DNA from: JBLHRE01 sp047625765
Lineage (GTDB): Bacteria > Bacteroidota > Bacteroidia > Flavobacteriales > JBLHRE01
Direction: 5' to 3'
NCBI GenBank assembly: GCA_047625765.1
Contig: JBLHRE010000043.1
Location: 1 to 11,971 of the forward strand
Length of the DNA: 11,971 nucleotides
A program made the position numbers and the translations under genes. Positions 6,668 to 11,971 of the stretch are shown here, piece by piece. Numbering within the stretch: the first letter of the stretch is position 1; every line of letters begins with the position of its first letter. Below the pieces are notes generated by a model. It had not been told where the DNA came from and did not search any database. It saw only the letters and a list, made by a program, of their open reading frames with translations.

Positions 6668-7654
6668 ATGAAAAAAAACATACTCTCTTTTATTCTAGGA
6701 GCCTTATTGGTTTCTTTCAGCAGCATGGCCCAATTAACCGTTAACGGCTATAGCAATTATAGTTTCGCGGGGTTTGATGTCTTGGTTGAAGACAGGGCGG
6801 TCATTAATGATTCGGCCTCAACATTCGAAGCGTTGGATATTTTGGAGACGAGCCTTATTGAAATTACGCAATTCAATATCGACCAATTGGTCATCGACTC
6901 TTTGAAAGCAGTACCAATTTTTGTGGATTGGAATACAACGACAGGGGCAGCACAATACCATCCCAGTAGAGATTGGTTAATTGATAATGGATATGAACCT
7001 GCAAAGGCCAAATGTGTGGAGATTTCTAATGTGACCAATTTCGTTAATTGGACTAAAGCCAATCAGCCTTATATGGTTTTGCATGAACTTGCGCATGCTT
7101 ACCATCACAGAGTGTTGAATTACAATAGTGCCACCATTACCGAGGCTTACAATAACGCTGTATCAAACAACCTTTATAAGAATGTTTCTTACCACAACGG
7201 AGGAGGGAATTACACTACTGTAGCAGAGGCCTATGCGCTAAACAATGAGTTTGAGTATTTTGGCGAGATAACGGAAGCCTATTTTGGCCTAAACGATTTT
7301 TACCCTTTCGATTATGACGACCTTGAGGAGTATGATATTGTTGGATTTGATGCCGCTAAAGCGATTTGGGGTGATATAAAATTATCCATTGCAGCTTTTG
7401 AAACCAATGTTAATGATTGGTTGGTTTATCCGAACCCTACGCAGGGACTGGTTGTGTTAGATGTAAATCTGCAGGATGCGAATACGGCCACCTACGAAGT
7501 TTTTGATATCCTTGGAAACAAGATTTTGATGGAAGCGGTAAAGGCTGATAAAACCAAGATTACTGTTGACTTGAACGATGTACCAAATGGATTGTATTTC
7601 TTGAGATTAGTAGTCGATAAGAGCACTAAAACATTCAAGGTTGTAAAAGAATAA
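6668..7654 (+). CDS. Secreted HExxH metallopeptidase with T9SS sorting domain
   Basis: The 328-residue product starts with a signal peptide (MKKN, a hydrophobic core, and a likely cut after SSMA, residues 1-21). The catalytic-type zinc motif HELAH is at 139-143, followed by AYHHR. About 60 residues later comes FGEITEAYFGLNDFYPF (199-215), where Glu200 or Glu203 is the likely third zinc ligand of a gluzincin. I recall similar blocks in secreted peptidases related to the anthrax lethal-factor fold, but cannot test this. The last 75 or so residues (YPNPTQG at 254-260, then VFDILGNKI, NGLYFLRL and KTFKVVKE) form a type A T9SS C-terminal sorting domain, so the protein should cross the outer membrane and be anchored or released. 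ATG 6668 is preferred over ATG 6638 because it puts the signal peptide first. The substrate is unknown. Confidence 0.85.
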   Translation: MKKNILSFILGALLVSFSSMAQLTVNGYSNYSFAGFDVLVEDRAVINDSASTFEALDILETSLIEITQFNIDQLVIDSLKAVPIFVDWNTTTGAAQYHPSRDWLIDNGYEPAKAKCVEISNVTNFVNWTKANQPYMVLHELAHAYHHRVLNYNSATITEAYNNAVSNNLYKNVSYHNGGGNYTTVAEAYALNNEFEYFGEITEAYFGLNDFYPFDYDDLEEYDIVGFDAAKAIWGDIKLSIAAFETNVNDWLVYPNPTQGLVVLDVNLQDANTATYEVFDILGNKILMEAVKADKTKITVDLNDVPNGLYFLRLVVDKSTKTFKVVKE

Positions 7655-7657
7655 TTG

Positions 7658-7670
7658 GAAGGATGTAAGA
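7658..7670 (+). repeat. 13-bp intergenic repeat, copy 2
   Basis: GAAGGATGTAAGA occurs here, directly after the peptidase stop, and again at 4095-4107 after the atp terminator. A related TAAGARTTCTGATT string is at 7666-7679 and 6562-6575 (13 of 14 identical). These look like pieces of a dispersed intergenic repeat family. Confidence 0.35.
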
Positions 7671-7703
7671 GTTCTGATTTCTGAATTTATATTTAGAACT
7701 AAA

Positions 7704-7735
7704 AAAAAGCCCTTCTGTTTCCAGAAGGGCTTTTT
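7704..7735. terminator. Bidirectional terminator between peptidase and ALDH genes
   Basis: Arms 7704-7717 and 7722-7735 form a perfect 14-bp stem (core AGCCCTTCTG) around the loop TTTC. Five T end the plus strand arm, and the eight A at 7701-7708 give a T run on the minus strand. It ends both the peptidase gene and the convergent aldehyde dehydrogenase gene. Confidence 0.93.
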
Positions 7736-7755
7736 AAATTTATAGAATGCCTTGA

Positions 7756-9312
7756 TTATAAATCAAATTTAATTCCTTGTGCCAATGGCAACGTATTAGA
7801 GTAATTGATCGTGTTGGTTTGTCTACGCATGTAAACTTTCCAAGCATCAGATCCAGACTCACGTCCACCACCAGTGTCTTTTTCACCACCAAAAGCACCA
7901 CCAATTTCTGCTCCAGAAGTACCAATGTTTACATTGGCAATACCACAGTCAGAACCAGCTTGTGAAAGGAACAATTCACTCTCGCGCATATTCGTAGTCA
8001 TAATTGCAGAAGAAAGCCCTTGAGCAACGCCATTTTGGATTGCTAGCGCTTCTTCAATAGTCTTGTACTTCATCAAATACAAGACTGGCGCAAATGTTTC
8101 GTGTTGTACGATTTCATATTCGTTCTTCGCTTCTGCAATAGCAGGCTTCACGTAACAGCCACTTTCGTAACCTTCGCCAGTCAATACACCACCTTCAACA
8201 AGTAGGTTTCCACCTTCGGCTTTTACACGCTCCAAAGCAGAGGTGTACATATTCACCGCATCAGTATCTATCAATGGACCAACATGGTTGTTTTCGTCCA
8301 AAGGATTACCAATACGCAATTGGCCATATGCTGCAGCCAATTTCTCAGTAACTTTATCGTAAATATCTTCGTGTATGATTAATCTACGCGTAGAAGTACA
8401 ACGCTGAGCACAAGTACCTACAGCTCCAAATACAGCTCCGATAATGGTCATTTCTAAATCTGCATTAGGTGTAACAATAATTGCATTGTTTCCTCCTAAC
8501 TCCAATAAAGAACGTCCTAATCTACGTCCCACAGCTTCACCAACTTTCCTACCCATACGCGTAGAACCGGTTGCTGAAATCAAAGGAACACGTTTGTCAT
8601 TCGACATCAATTCGCCAATCACATAATCGCCATTTACCAAGCAAGAAATACCTTCTGGAAGGTCATTTTCTTTCAATACTTCAGCAATAATGTTTTGACA
8701 AGCGATACCACACAAAGGTGTTTTTTCTGACGGCTTCCAAACACATACATCACCAGAAACCCAAGCCAATGCTGTGTTCCAAGCCCAAACCGCTACTGGG
8801 AAATTGAATGCAGAAATAACTCCTACAATCCCCAATGGGTGGTACTGTTCGTACATTCTGTGCGATGGACGCTCAGAGTGCATTGTTAAACCATGCAATT
8901 GACGTGAAAGACCTACTGCGAAATCACAGATGTCAATCATCTCTTGCACCTCTCCCAAACCTTCTTGGTAAGATTTCCCCATTTCGTAAGAAACCAATTT
9001 CCCAAGAGGCTCTTTCAGCTCTCTTAATTTATCACCAAACTGGCGAACGATTTCACCTCTAAGTGGAGCAGGCTTCAAGCGCCAAGTTTTGAAAGCTTCT
9101 TGCGCTTTGGCAATTACTTCATCGTATTGTTCGGGAGTTGTAGCAACAACATTCCCAATCAAGCTACCATCAACCGGAGAGTAAGAAGCGATAGTATCGC
9201 CCTTTGCCTCTAGCCAATTTACACCTGTAGATGTTCCTGCATTGGTATCTTTAATCCCCAATTTGTTTAGGGCTTCCACCATTCCAAAAGTATCAGTCAT
9301 AACTGTATCCAT
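7756..9312 (-). CDS. amaB: ALDH7-family 2-aminoadipate semialdehyde / piperideine-6-carboxylate dehydrogenase
   Basis: This 518-residue NAD(P)-dependent aldehyde dehydrogenase aligns along its full length with the antiquitin (ALDH7A1) group. That group oxidises 2-aminoadipate semialdehyde, in equilibrium with piperideine-6-carboxylate, to 2-aminoadipate in lysine breakdown. Visible parts are AFNFPVAVWAWN (catalytic Asn170), GSTRMG (249-254), ELGGNN with general base Glu271, and QRCTSTRR with nucleophile Cys305. Arg304 matches the arginine that grips the substrate carboxylate in the human enzyme. The ALDH7 hallmark GGEKDTGGGRESGSDAWK is near 475-492. ATG 9312 is chosen because the upstream GTG at 9336 lies inside the promoter -7 box. 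Lysine aminotransferase is not adjacent, so the pathway role comes from the family. The symbol follows Pseudomonas usage; pcd is the equivalent name used in a lysine-degrading Flavobacterium. Confidence 0.92.
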   Translation of the reverse strand: MDTVMTDTFGMVEALNKLGIKDTNAGTSTGVNWLEAKGDTIASYSPVDGSLIGNVVATTPEQYDEVIAKAQEAFKTWRLKPAPLRGEIVRQFGDKLRELKEPLGKLVSYEMGKSYQEGLGEVQEMIDICDFAVGLSRQLHGLTMHSERPSHRMYEQYHPLGIVGVISAFNFPVAVWAWNTALAWVSGDVCVWKPSEKTPLCGIACQNIIAEVLKENDLPEGISCLVNGDYVIGELMSNDKRVPLISATGSTRMGRKVGEAVGRRLGRSLLELGGNNAIIVTPNADLEMTIIGAVFGAVGTCAQRCTSTRRLIIHEDIYDKVTEKLAAAYGQLRIGNPLDENNHVGPLIDTDAVNMYTSALERVKAEGGNLLVEGGVLTGEGYESGCYVKPAIAEAKNEYEIVQHETFAPVLYLMKYKTIEEALAIQNGVAQGLSSAIMTTNMRESELFLSQAGSDCGIANVNIGTSGAEIGGAFGGEKDTGGGRESGSDAWKVYMRRQTNTINYSNTLPLAQGIKFDL

Positions 9313-9335
9313 TGTATTTTTTCTTTTAAGGAACA

Positions 9336-9366
9336 CAAAGGTATTCCTATTTAGGTCGAAAACAAA
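9336..9366 (-). promoter_or_regulatory. Bacteroidota-type promoter of the ALDH gene
   Basis: On the minus strand, TTTG (complement of 9363-9366) is followed after exactly 19 bases by TACCTTTG (complement of 9336-9343). This matches the Bacteroidota sigma consensus TTTG-N19-TAnnTTTG fully. Transcription would begin near 9329, giving a leader of about 17 bases, A-rich just before ATG 9312. Confidence 0.85.
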
Positions 9367-9432
9367 AACCTTTGTACTTCTCTTTGGCTTGATTTTCAGC
9401 TATTCAGCTTATTTTTTAAATACCCATAGCAT

Positions 9433-9463
9433 TTTGAAGCACTGATTGCTTTTGCTAGATTTG
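9433..9463 (+). promoter_or_regulatory. Bacteroidota-type promoter of the lipoprotein gene
   Basis: TTTG (9433-9436), a 19-base spacer and TAGATTTG (9456-9463) match TTTG-N19-TAnnTTTG exactly. The predicted start site is near 9470, 17 bases before ATG 9487. Between this promoter and the divergent one lies a direct repeat, TTCAGCTA/TTCAGCTT (9395-9402 and 9403-9410), which might bind a shared regulator. Confidence 0.85.
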
Positions 9464-9486
9464 TGAGGAACCTAAAAAGAAAACAC

Positions 9487-9705
9487 ATGAAAAAAGGAAT
9501 TTTGAATTTCGGAGTAGCTGCAATGCTTGTTTTTGGTGCATTGGCAATGTCTAGCTGTGGTAGTGCTGCAGACAAAGCAACAGAAACTACTGTTGAAGAA
9601 ACAGAAGTTGTAACAGAAATGGAAGTTTCTGAAGATGTAGTAGAAGAAGTAGAAGAATCTCACGAAGGTCACAAGCATGACGACCATGCTGGACACAACC
9701 ACTAG
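9487..9705 (+). CDS. Small lipoprotein with acidic, histidine-rich tail
   Basis: The 72-residue product has a lipoprotein signal: MKKG, a hydrophobic core to about residue 20, and MSSC with the lipidated Cys24, followed by GSAADK. The mature part has little sequence complexity: residues 30-58 are Thr, Glu and Val rich with many acids, and the last 14 residues hold six histidines (HEGHKHDDHAGHNH). Such tails bind zinc, nickel or copper in other proteins, so metal binding or buffering at the cell envelope is a fair inference, but no enzymatic domain is present. The start is ATG 9487; an upstream in-frame GTG at 9461-9463 region overlaps the promoter box. It has its own promoter and terminator, and is divergent from the ALDH gene. 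Confidence 0.8.
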   Translation: MKKGILNFGVAAMLVFGALAMSSCGSAADKATETTVEETEVVTEMEVSEDVVEEVEESHEGHKHDDHAGHNH

Positions 9706-9722
9706 ACTAGTATTCTAAAAAT

Positions 9723-9759
9723 AAAAAGCCGCTTCTCTGTTAAGGGAAGCGGCTTTTTT
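9723..9759. terminator. Bidirectional terminator between lipoprotein and fic
   Basis: Arms 9723-9737 and 9744-9758 form a 15-bp stem with one wobble pair (core AGCCGCTTCTC) around TGTTAA, with six T at 9754-9759 on the plus strand. Five A at 9723-9727 supply the T run for the minus strand, so it can end both the lipoprotein gene and the convergent fic gene. Confidence 0.92.
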
Positions 9760-9784
9760 GTGTAATTATAATCTATTGAATCCT

Positions 9785-10867
9785 TTATTTTTCTAAAAGA
9801 TTCATCAGTTTTTGATTGAGATATAATTTTTCTTTCCCTACTCTAACGGATGTTAAGAATCCATGGCCCTCTAATGCCATTAAATAATTGCCAACTGTTT
9901 TTGAGGTTCCAAGATCGAGATCAATTAGATTTTGCTTTTTAGTGTAAGGAAGTTTAAAAATAACCTCAACTAAATCTTTAGAATAAACTTTTGGGAGCCT
10001 CTCTTTTATTTCTTCTCCAGTTGTTTCCATTAACTTGATAATGGATTCAAGTCTGTGCAATCCTTTTATTGACGTTTGCTCTACCATGTCAAGCATGTAG
10101 ATAATAAATTCTGACCAATTGTTATTTTCTGTAACGGCCCTTAACCCTTTGTAATATTGGTTTTTATGTTTGATAATATACTCACTTAAAAACAATGCCG
10201 GAATGTCCAATAGTTGCTCCATCTTAAGTTGAAGCAATAACAAGATTCTGCCAGCCCTACCATTACCATCAGCGAAAGGGTGAATAGCCTCAAATTGGTA
10301 ATGTGAGATGGCCATTTTTATTAGAGGGTCTAAGGTGTTATTTTCATTAATGAACGTTTCAAGATTTGCAAGCTTTTCACGAATCACATCTTCTCCCGCT
10401 GGAGGCGTGTAAATTACTTCTCCTTTGGAATTTGAAAGGGTAGTTCCGGTAGAGGTTCTGATACCAGCCGTATTTTGTTTGATACATTGTACAAGTTCAA
10501 TGCACAAATTGGTTGTAATGAATGGTTTTTTCTTGAGCCTTTCAAATCCAAGCCAAAGCGCTTCTTTATAAGAAATGACTTCTTTGATTGCAGAGCTGCT
10601 GTATTTCTTATCGGCCACCACAGATTGATATAAATCGTCATTAGTGGTTATAATGTTTTCAATTTCAGAACTTGCTTTTGCTTCTTGTAAATGAAGAGAG
10701 TCAAGAAATATACTGGGGTTAGGCAGACTTTTAATCGCACCATTTAATTGAGCCAATGCTCTACTAGCCGTAATTGTTTTACTCAATATTTCCTTTGTTT
10801 CTAAGTCTGCTTTTGGCGGAAGTAGTGGAAGGCTGTTGTACGGAATGGCTTTGTCGAAGCTGCTCAT
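9785..10867 (-). CDS. Fic-family adenylyltransferase with winged-helix C terminus
   Basis: Fic enzymes transfer AMP from ATP to a hydroxyl on a target protein. This 360-residue copy has the Fic N-terminal domain (LPLLPPKADLET at about 13-24, then ALAQLNG). It has the inhibitory motif S-x-x-x-E-N at 66-71 with Glu70, which marks it as class II, self-inhibited by its own N-terminal helix. The target-docking flap with VIYTPPAG is at 151-158, and the complete active loop HPFADGNGRAGR is at 196-207 with catalytic His196. The C-terminal part (about 295-360) reads as a winged-helix DNA-binding domain. The overall layout matches SoFic of Shewanella and relatives in Bacteroides. All key residues are intact, so the enzyme should be active once Glu70 is moved. 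The palindromes upstream suggest self-regulation. The cellular target cannot be read from sequence. Confidence 0.93.
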   Translation of the reverse strand: MSSFDKAIPYNSLPLLPPKADLETKEILSKTITASRALAQLNGAIKSLPNPSIFLDSLHLQEAKASSEIENIITTNDDLYQSVVADKKYSSSAIKEVISYKEALWLGFERLKKKPFITTNLCIELVQCIKQNTAGIRTSTGTTLSNSKGEVIYTPPAGEDVIREKLANLETFINENNTLDPLIKMAISHYQFEAIHPFADGNGRAGRILLLLQLKMEQLLDIPALFLSEYIIKHKNQYYKGLRAVTENNNWSEFIIYMLDMVEQTSIKGLHRLESIIKLMETTGEEIKERLPKVYSKDLVEVIFKLPYTKKQNLIDLDLGTSKTVGNYLMALEGHGFLTSVRVGKEKLYLNQKLMNLLEK

Positions 10868-10935
10868 AAACGAGGGTAAGTTTTACAGTTTAGTTTCATT
10901 CGAAGGTAAAAATACGAATAATTTACCCTCGTTTA
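10867..10935. repeat. 13-bp inverted repeat upstream of fic
   Basis: TAAACGAGGGTAA (10867-10879) and TTACCCTCGTTTA (10923-10935) are perfect reverse complements 43 bases apart. The left arm touches the first base of the fic start codon and the right arm lies about 60 bases upstream. The arrangement suits DNA looping or cooperative binding by a dimeric regulator. Confidence 0.65.
10876..10886. promoter_or_regulatory. Candidate fic operator, site 1
   Basis: GTAAGTTTTAC is a near-perfect 11-base palindrome, differing in one base from site 2 at 10946-10956. It overlaps the left arm of the 13-bp inverted repeat and lies 9 bases upstream of the fic ATG, a position where a bound protein would block expression. 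Confidence 0.55.
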
Positions 10936-10945
10936 ATGTTGGGAG

Positions 10946-10956
10946 GTAAATTTTAC
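10946..10956. promoter_or_regulatory. Candidate fic operator, site 2
   Basis: GTAAATTTTAC is a palindrome with 5-bp arms around a central T, in the wider near-palindrome GAG-N10-CTC type context at 10943-10958. It is exactly 70 bases from site 1. A half-like site, GTAAAAATAC, lies between them at 10906-10915. The likely binder is the winged-helix domain of the Fic protein (inference). Confidence 0.55.
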
Positions 10957-10980
10957 TCTTGTTGTTGCCTGTTGGGTTTG

Positions 10981-11031
10981 CTCCGAAGCATAGCTTCAAA
11001 TGATATGGAGGCGTACTCTAAGCCTACGCCT
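10981..11031. repeat. Compact hairpin cluster between the PIN-like and fic genes
   Basis: GAAGC-ATA-GCTTC (10985-10997) sits inside CTCC (10981-10984) and GGAG (11007-11010), and is followed by AGGCGTA (11009-11015) pairing with TACGCCT (11025-11031). The cluster is GC-richer than its surroundings and non-coding. It may be an intergenic palindromic repeat, an RNA-processing site in a PIN-like/fic transcript, or a remnant of insertion. Confidence 0.45.
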
Positions 11032-11086
11032 AACGGGGGTATGTTTTGAGGGGCGTAATGTTTCATTAACAGAAATCCCAATAGGG

Positions 11087-11854
11087 TTAAAGGTTTTCTT
11101 TATATATTATGGAGCCTAAGCTATTTGAGGATAATAAAGTATTCCATCTAGTTTCAAGAGTCCAAAATGTGTCTTCAGGTTGGACATAAACAAAATGAAG
11201 AATGTCGTAAAAGTCATTTATACTGAAAGTTACCAACTCACCTGTTTCTAGTTTTTTAAAGGTTATGTCAAGCACATGAACAAACACGTTAATTTTTGTC
11301 CAATCATATCTTGTCCAATCTACTAGGTGCTTGGTGTTGGAGTTCACCAAATTTTTAATAACCTCTTTTGTTAAATCCAAAGTGTTAATTTTTCTATGGC
11401 TTTTTAAGGTAGAAGAAGATTTTATATGGCCCTTAATCTTTGGAGATTCTTTATTTATCAAGTTCACGATTTCCTTTAAAGGAGAGTCAAAGTTTGCTAC
11501 TCGATCTTTTAGTTCCTTTTTGGTTTCGTTAATAATTTCTTCAAATTTTTTAAGGTCGGTGTTATTTAGTGTTTTGAATTCTGTTTGGAGTTTTTCGAAT
11601 AAAGATGGGTTTGATTTAAAGCTAGGGTCATTAACCTTAATTATATGTTGAATAGGGTCTTCGGGAATAATTACTTGCGGATACTTCAATAGATTGGAAA
11701 TCGCTCTTTGAAAAATAATTGGCCTTTCATAGAGTGTTTTCGAAGTTGAAATTTCAAGCATGTTGAGCAAAGAAGCCTTTAATCCAGACTTAATTGGATT
11801 GGAATGATTTTCACCATGTAATTCATACCAAATACAAGTGTCGCAGTATATCAT
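11087..11854 (-). CDS. Hypothetical protein, probable PIN-like nuclease domain
   Basis: I recognise no exact family, but the 255-residue product opens with MIYCDTCIWYEL, a beta strand ending in Asp5-Thr like the first motif of PIN ribonucleases. NMLEI with Glu34 fits the second acidic position. Near the C terminus, NDFYDILHFVYV (Asp214, Asp217) and PEDTFWTLE (Asp228, Glu234) fit the third and fourth. The middle (about 80-175) is lysine and glutamate rich, helical and larger than in a plain 130-residue PIN toxin, so this would be an extended PIN-like protein. No signal peptide or membrane helix is seen. The reading frame is AT-rich. It lies upstream of fic on the same strand, 219 bases away. 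If the motif reading is right it would cleave RNA; confidence in the fold is moderate. Confidence 0.6.
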   Translation of the reverse strand: MIYCDTCIWYELHGENHSNPIKSGLKASLLNMLEISTSKTLYERPIIFQRAISNLLKYPQVIIPEDPIQHIIKVNDPSFKSNPSLFEKLQTEFKTLNNTDLKKFEEIINETKKELKDRVANFDSPLKEIVNLINKESPKIKGHIKSSSTLKSHRKINTLDLTKEVIKNLVNSNTKHLVDWTRYDWTKINVFVHVLDITFKKLETGELVTFSINDFYDILHFVYVQPEDTFWTLETRWNTLLSSNSLGSIIYKENL

Positions 11855-11894
11855 TTAATATCGCACTTAAGTGGCGTTAGTCTATTCTTGAATT

Positions 11895-11902
11895 CAAAAG
11901 TA
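11895..11902 (-). promoter_or_regulatory. Candidate -7 promoter box of the PIN-like gene
   Basis: The minus strand reads TACTTTTG here, a full match to TAnnTTTG, 41 bases ahead of ATG 11854. No TTTG is found at the expected distance upstream, so only half of the promoter is supported. Confidence 0.35.
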
Positions 11903-11950
11903 AGGATTATGCAGGCCAGATTTTACTTATCTTTTCTAAAGGTCAATCCT

Positions 11951-11971
11951 GATAAAAGATAAAAGATAAAA
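11951..11971 (+). repeat. Heptamer tandem repeat (GATAAAA)x3 at the window edge
   Basis: Three exact copies of GATAAAA occupy 11951-11971 and run off the end of the window, so the true copy number is unknown. Confidence 0.8.

Noticed and set aside
9313..9336. GTG start at 9336 for the aldehyde dehydrogenase.
   Set aside because: The codon lies within the -7 promoter box, so it would be upstream of the predicted transcript start.
10971..11034. GTTGGGT and GCCTAAC fit the integron attC core patterns GTTRRRY and RYYYAAC.
   Set aside because: They occur in the wrong order on both strands (an attC site starts with RYYYAAC and ends with GTTRRRY), and no integrase or cassette array is visible.

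Overview
The window reads as Bacteroidota chromosome, most likely a marine-type member of Flavobacteriales. Three things point there. The ATP synthase genes run atpB-E-F-H-A-G and stop without atpD and atpC. One secreted protein ends in a type IX secretion sorting domain. The two best promoters have the Bacteroidota form TTTG-N19-TAnnTTTG. Shine-Dalgarno sequences are not apparent in front of the genes. DNA is moderately AT-rich throughout.

Positions 1-4050 hold the end of atpB, then atpE, atpF, atpH, atpA and atpG, closed by a strong intrinsic terminator. Inverted repeats sit in every gap from atpE onward, the largest being a perfect 15-bp stem between atpE and atpF and an 8-bp GC-rich stem between atpA and atpG. 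These could set unequal subunit levels. The beta and epsilon subunits must be encoded elsewhere.

Positions 4051-5060 are mostly non-coding except for a small four-helix membrane protein on the minus strand. They carry two diverged copies of an intergenic repeat. From 5061 two genes run on the plus strand: a sodium:solute symporter of the PutP type and a secreted HExxH metallopeptidase with a C-terminal T9SS sorting domain. A bidirectional terminator separates them from a convergent ALDH7-type aldehyde dehydrogenase, probably acting on the lysine-catabolism intermediate 2-aminoadipate semialdehyde. The symporter and the dehydrogenase would both fit amino-acid use, but no direct link is visible.

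The dehydrogenase and a tiny lipoprotein with an acidic, histidine-rich tail are transcribed divergently from a 175-bp gap that carries one near-consensus promoter for each. A second bidirectional terminator follows the lipoprotein.

Positions 9760-11971 look like an accessory region: on the minus strand, a probable PIN-like nuclease gene (recognised only from motif spacing) followed by a Fic adenylyltransferase with its own inhibitory motif and a C-terminal winged helix. The gap in front of fic holds repeated GTAARTTTTAC palindromes and a 13-bp inverted repeat, which look like operators for the Fic protein itself, and a compact cluster of hairpins. This Fic/PIN pair with its operator array is the most interesting part of the window. 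No tRNA, rRNA, CRISPR array, transposase or integrase was seen.
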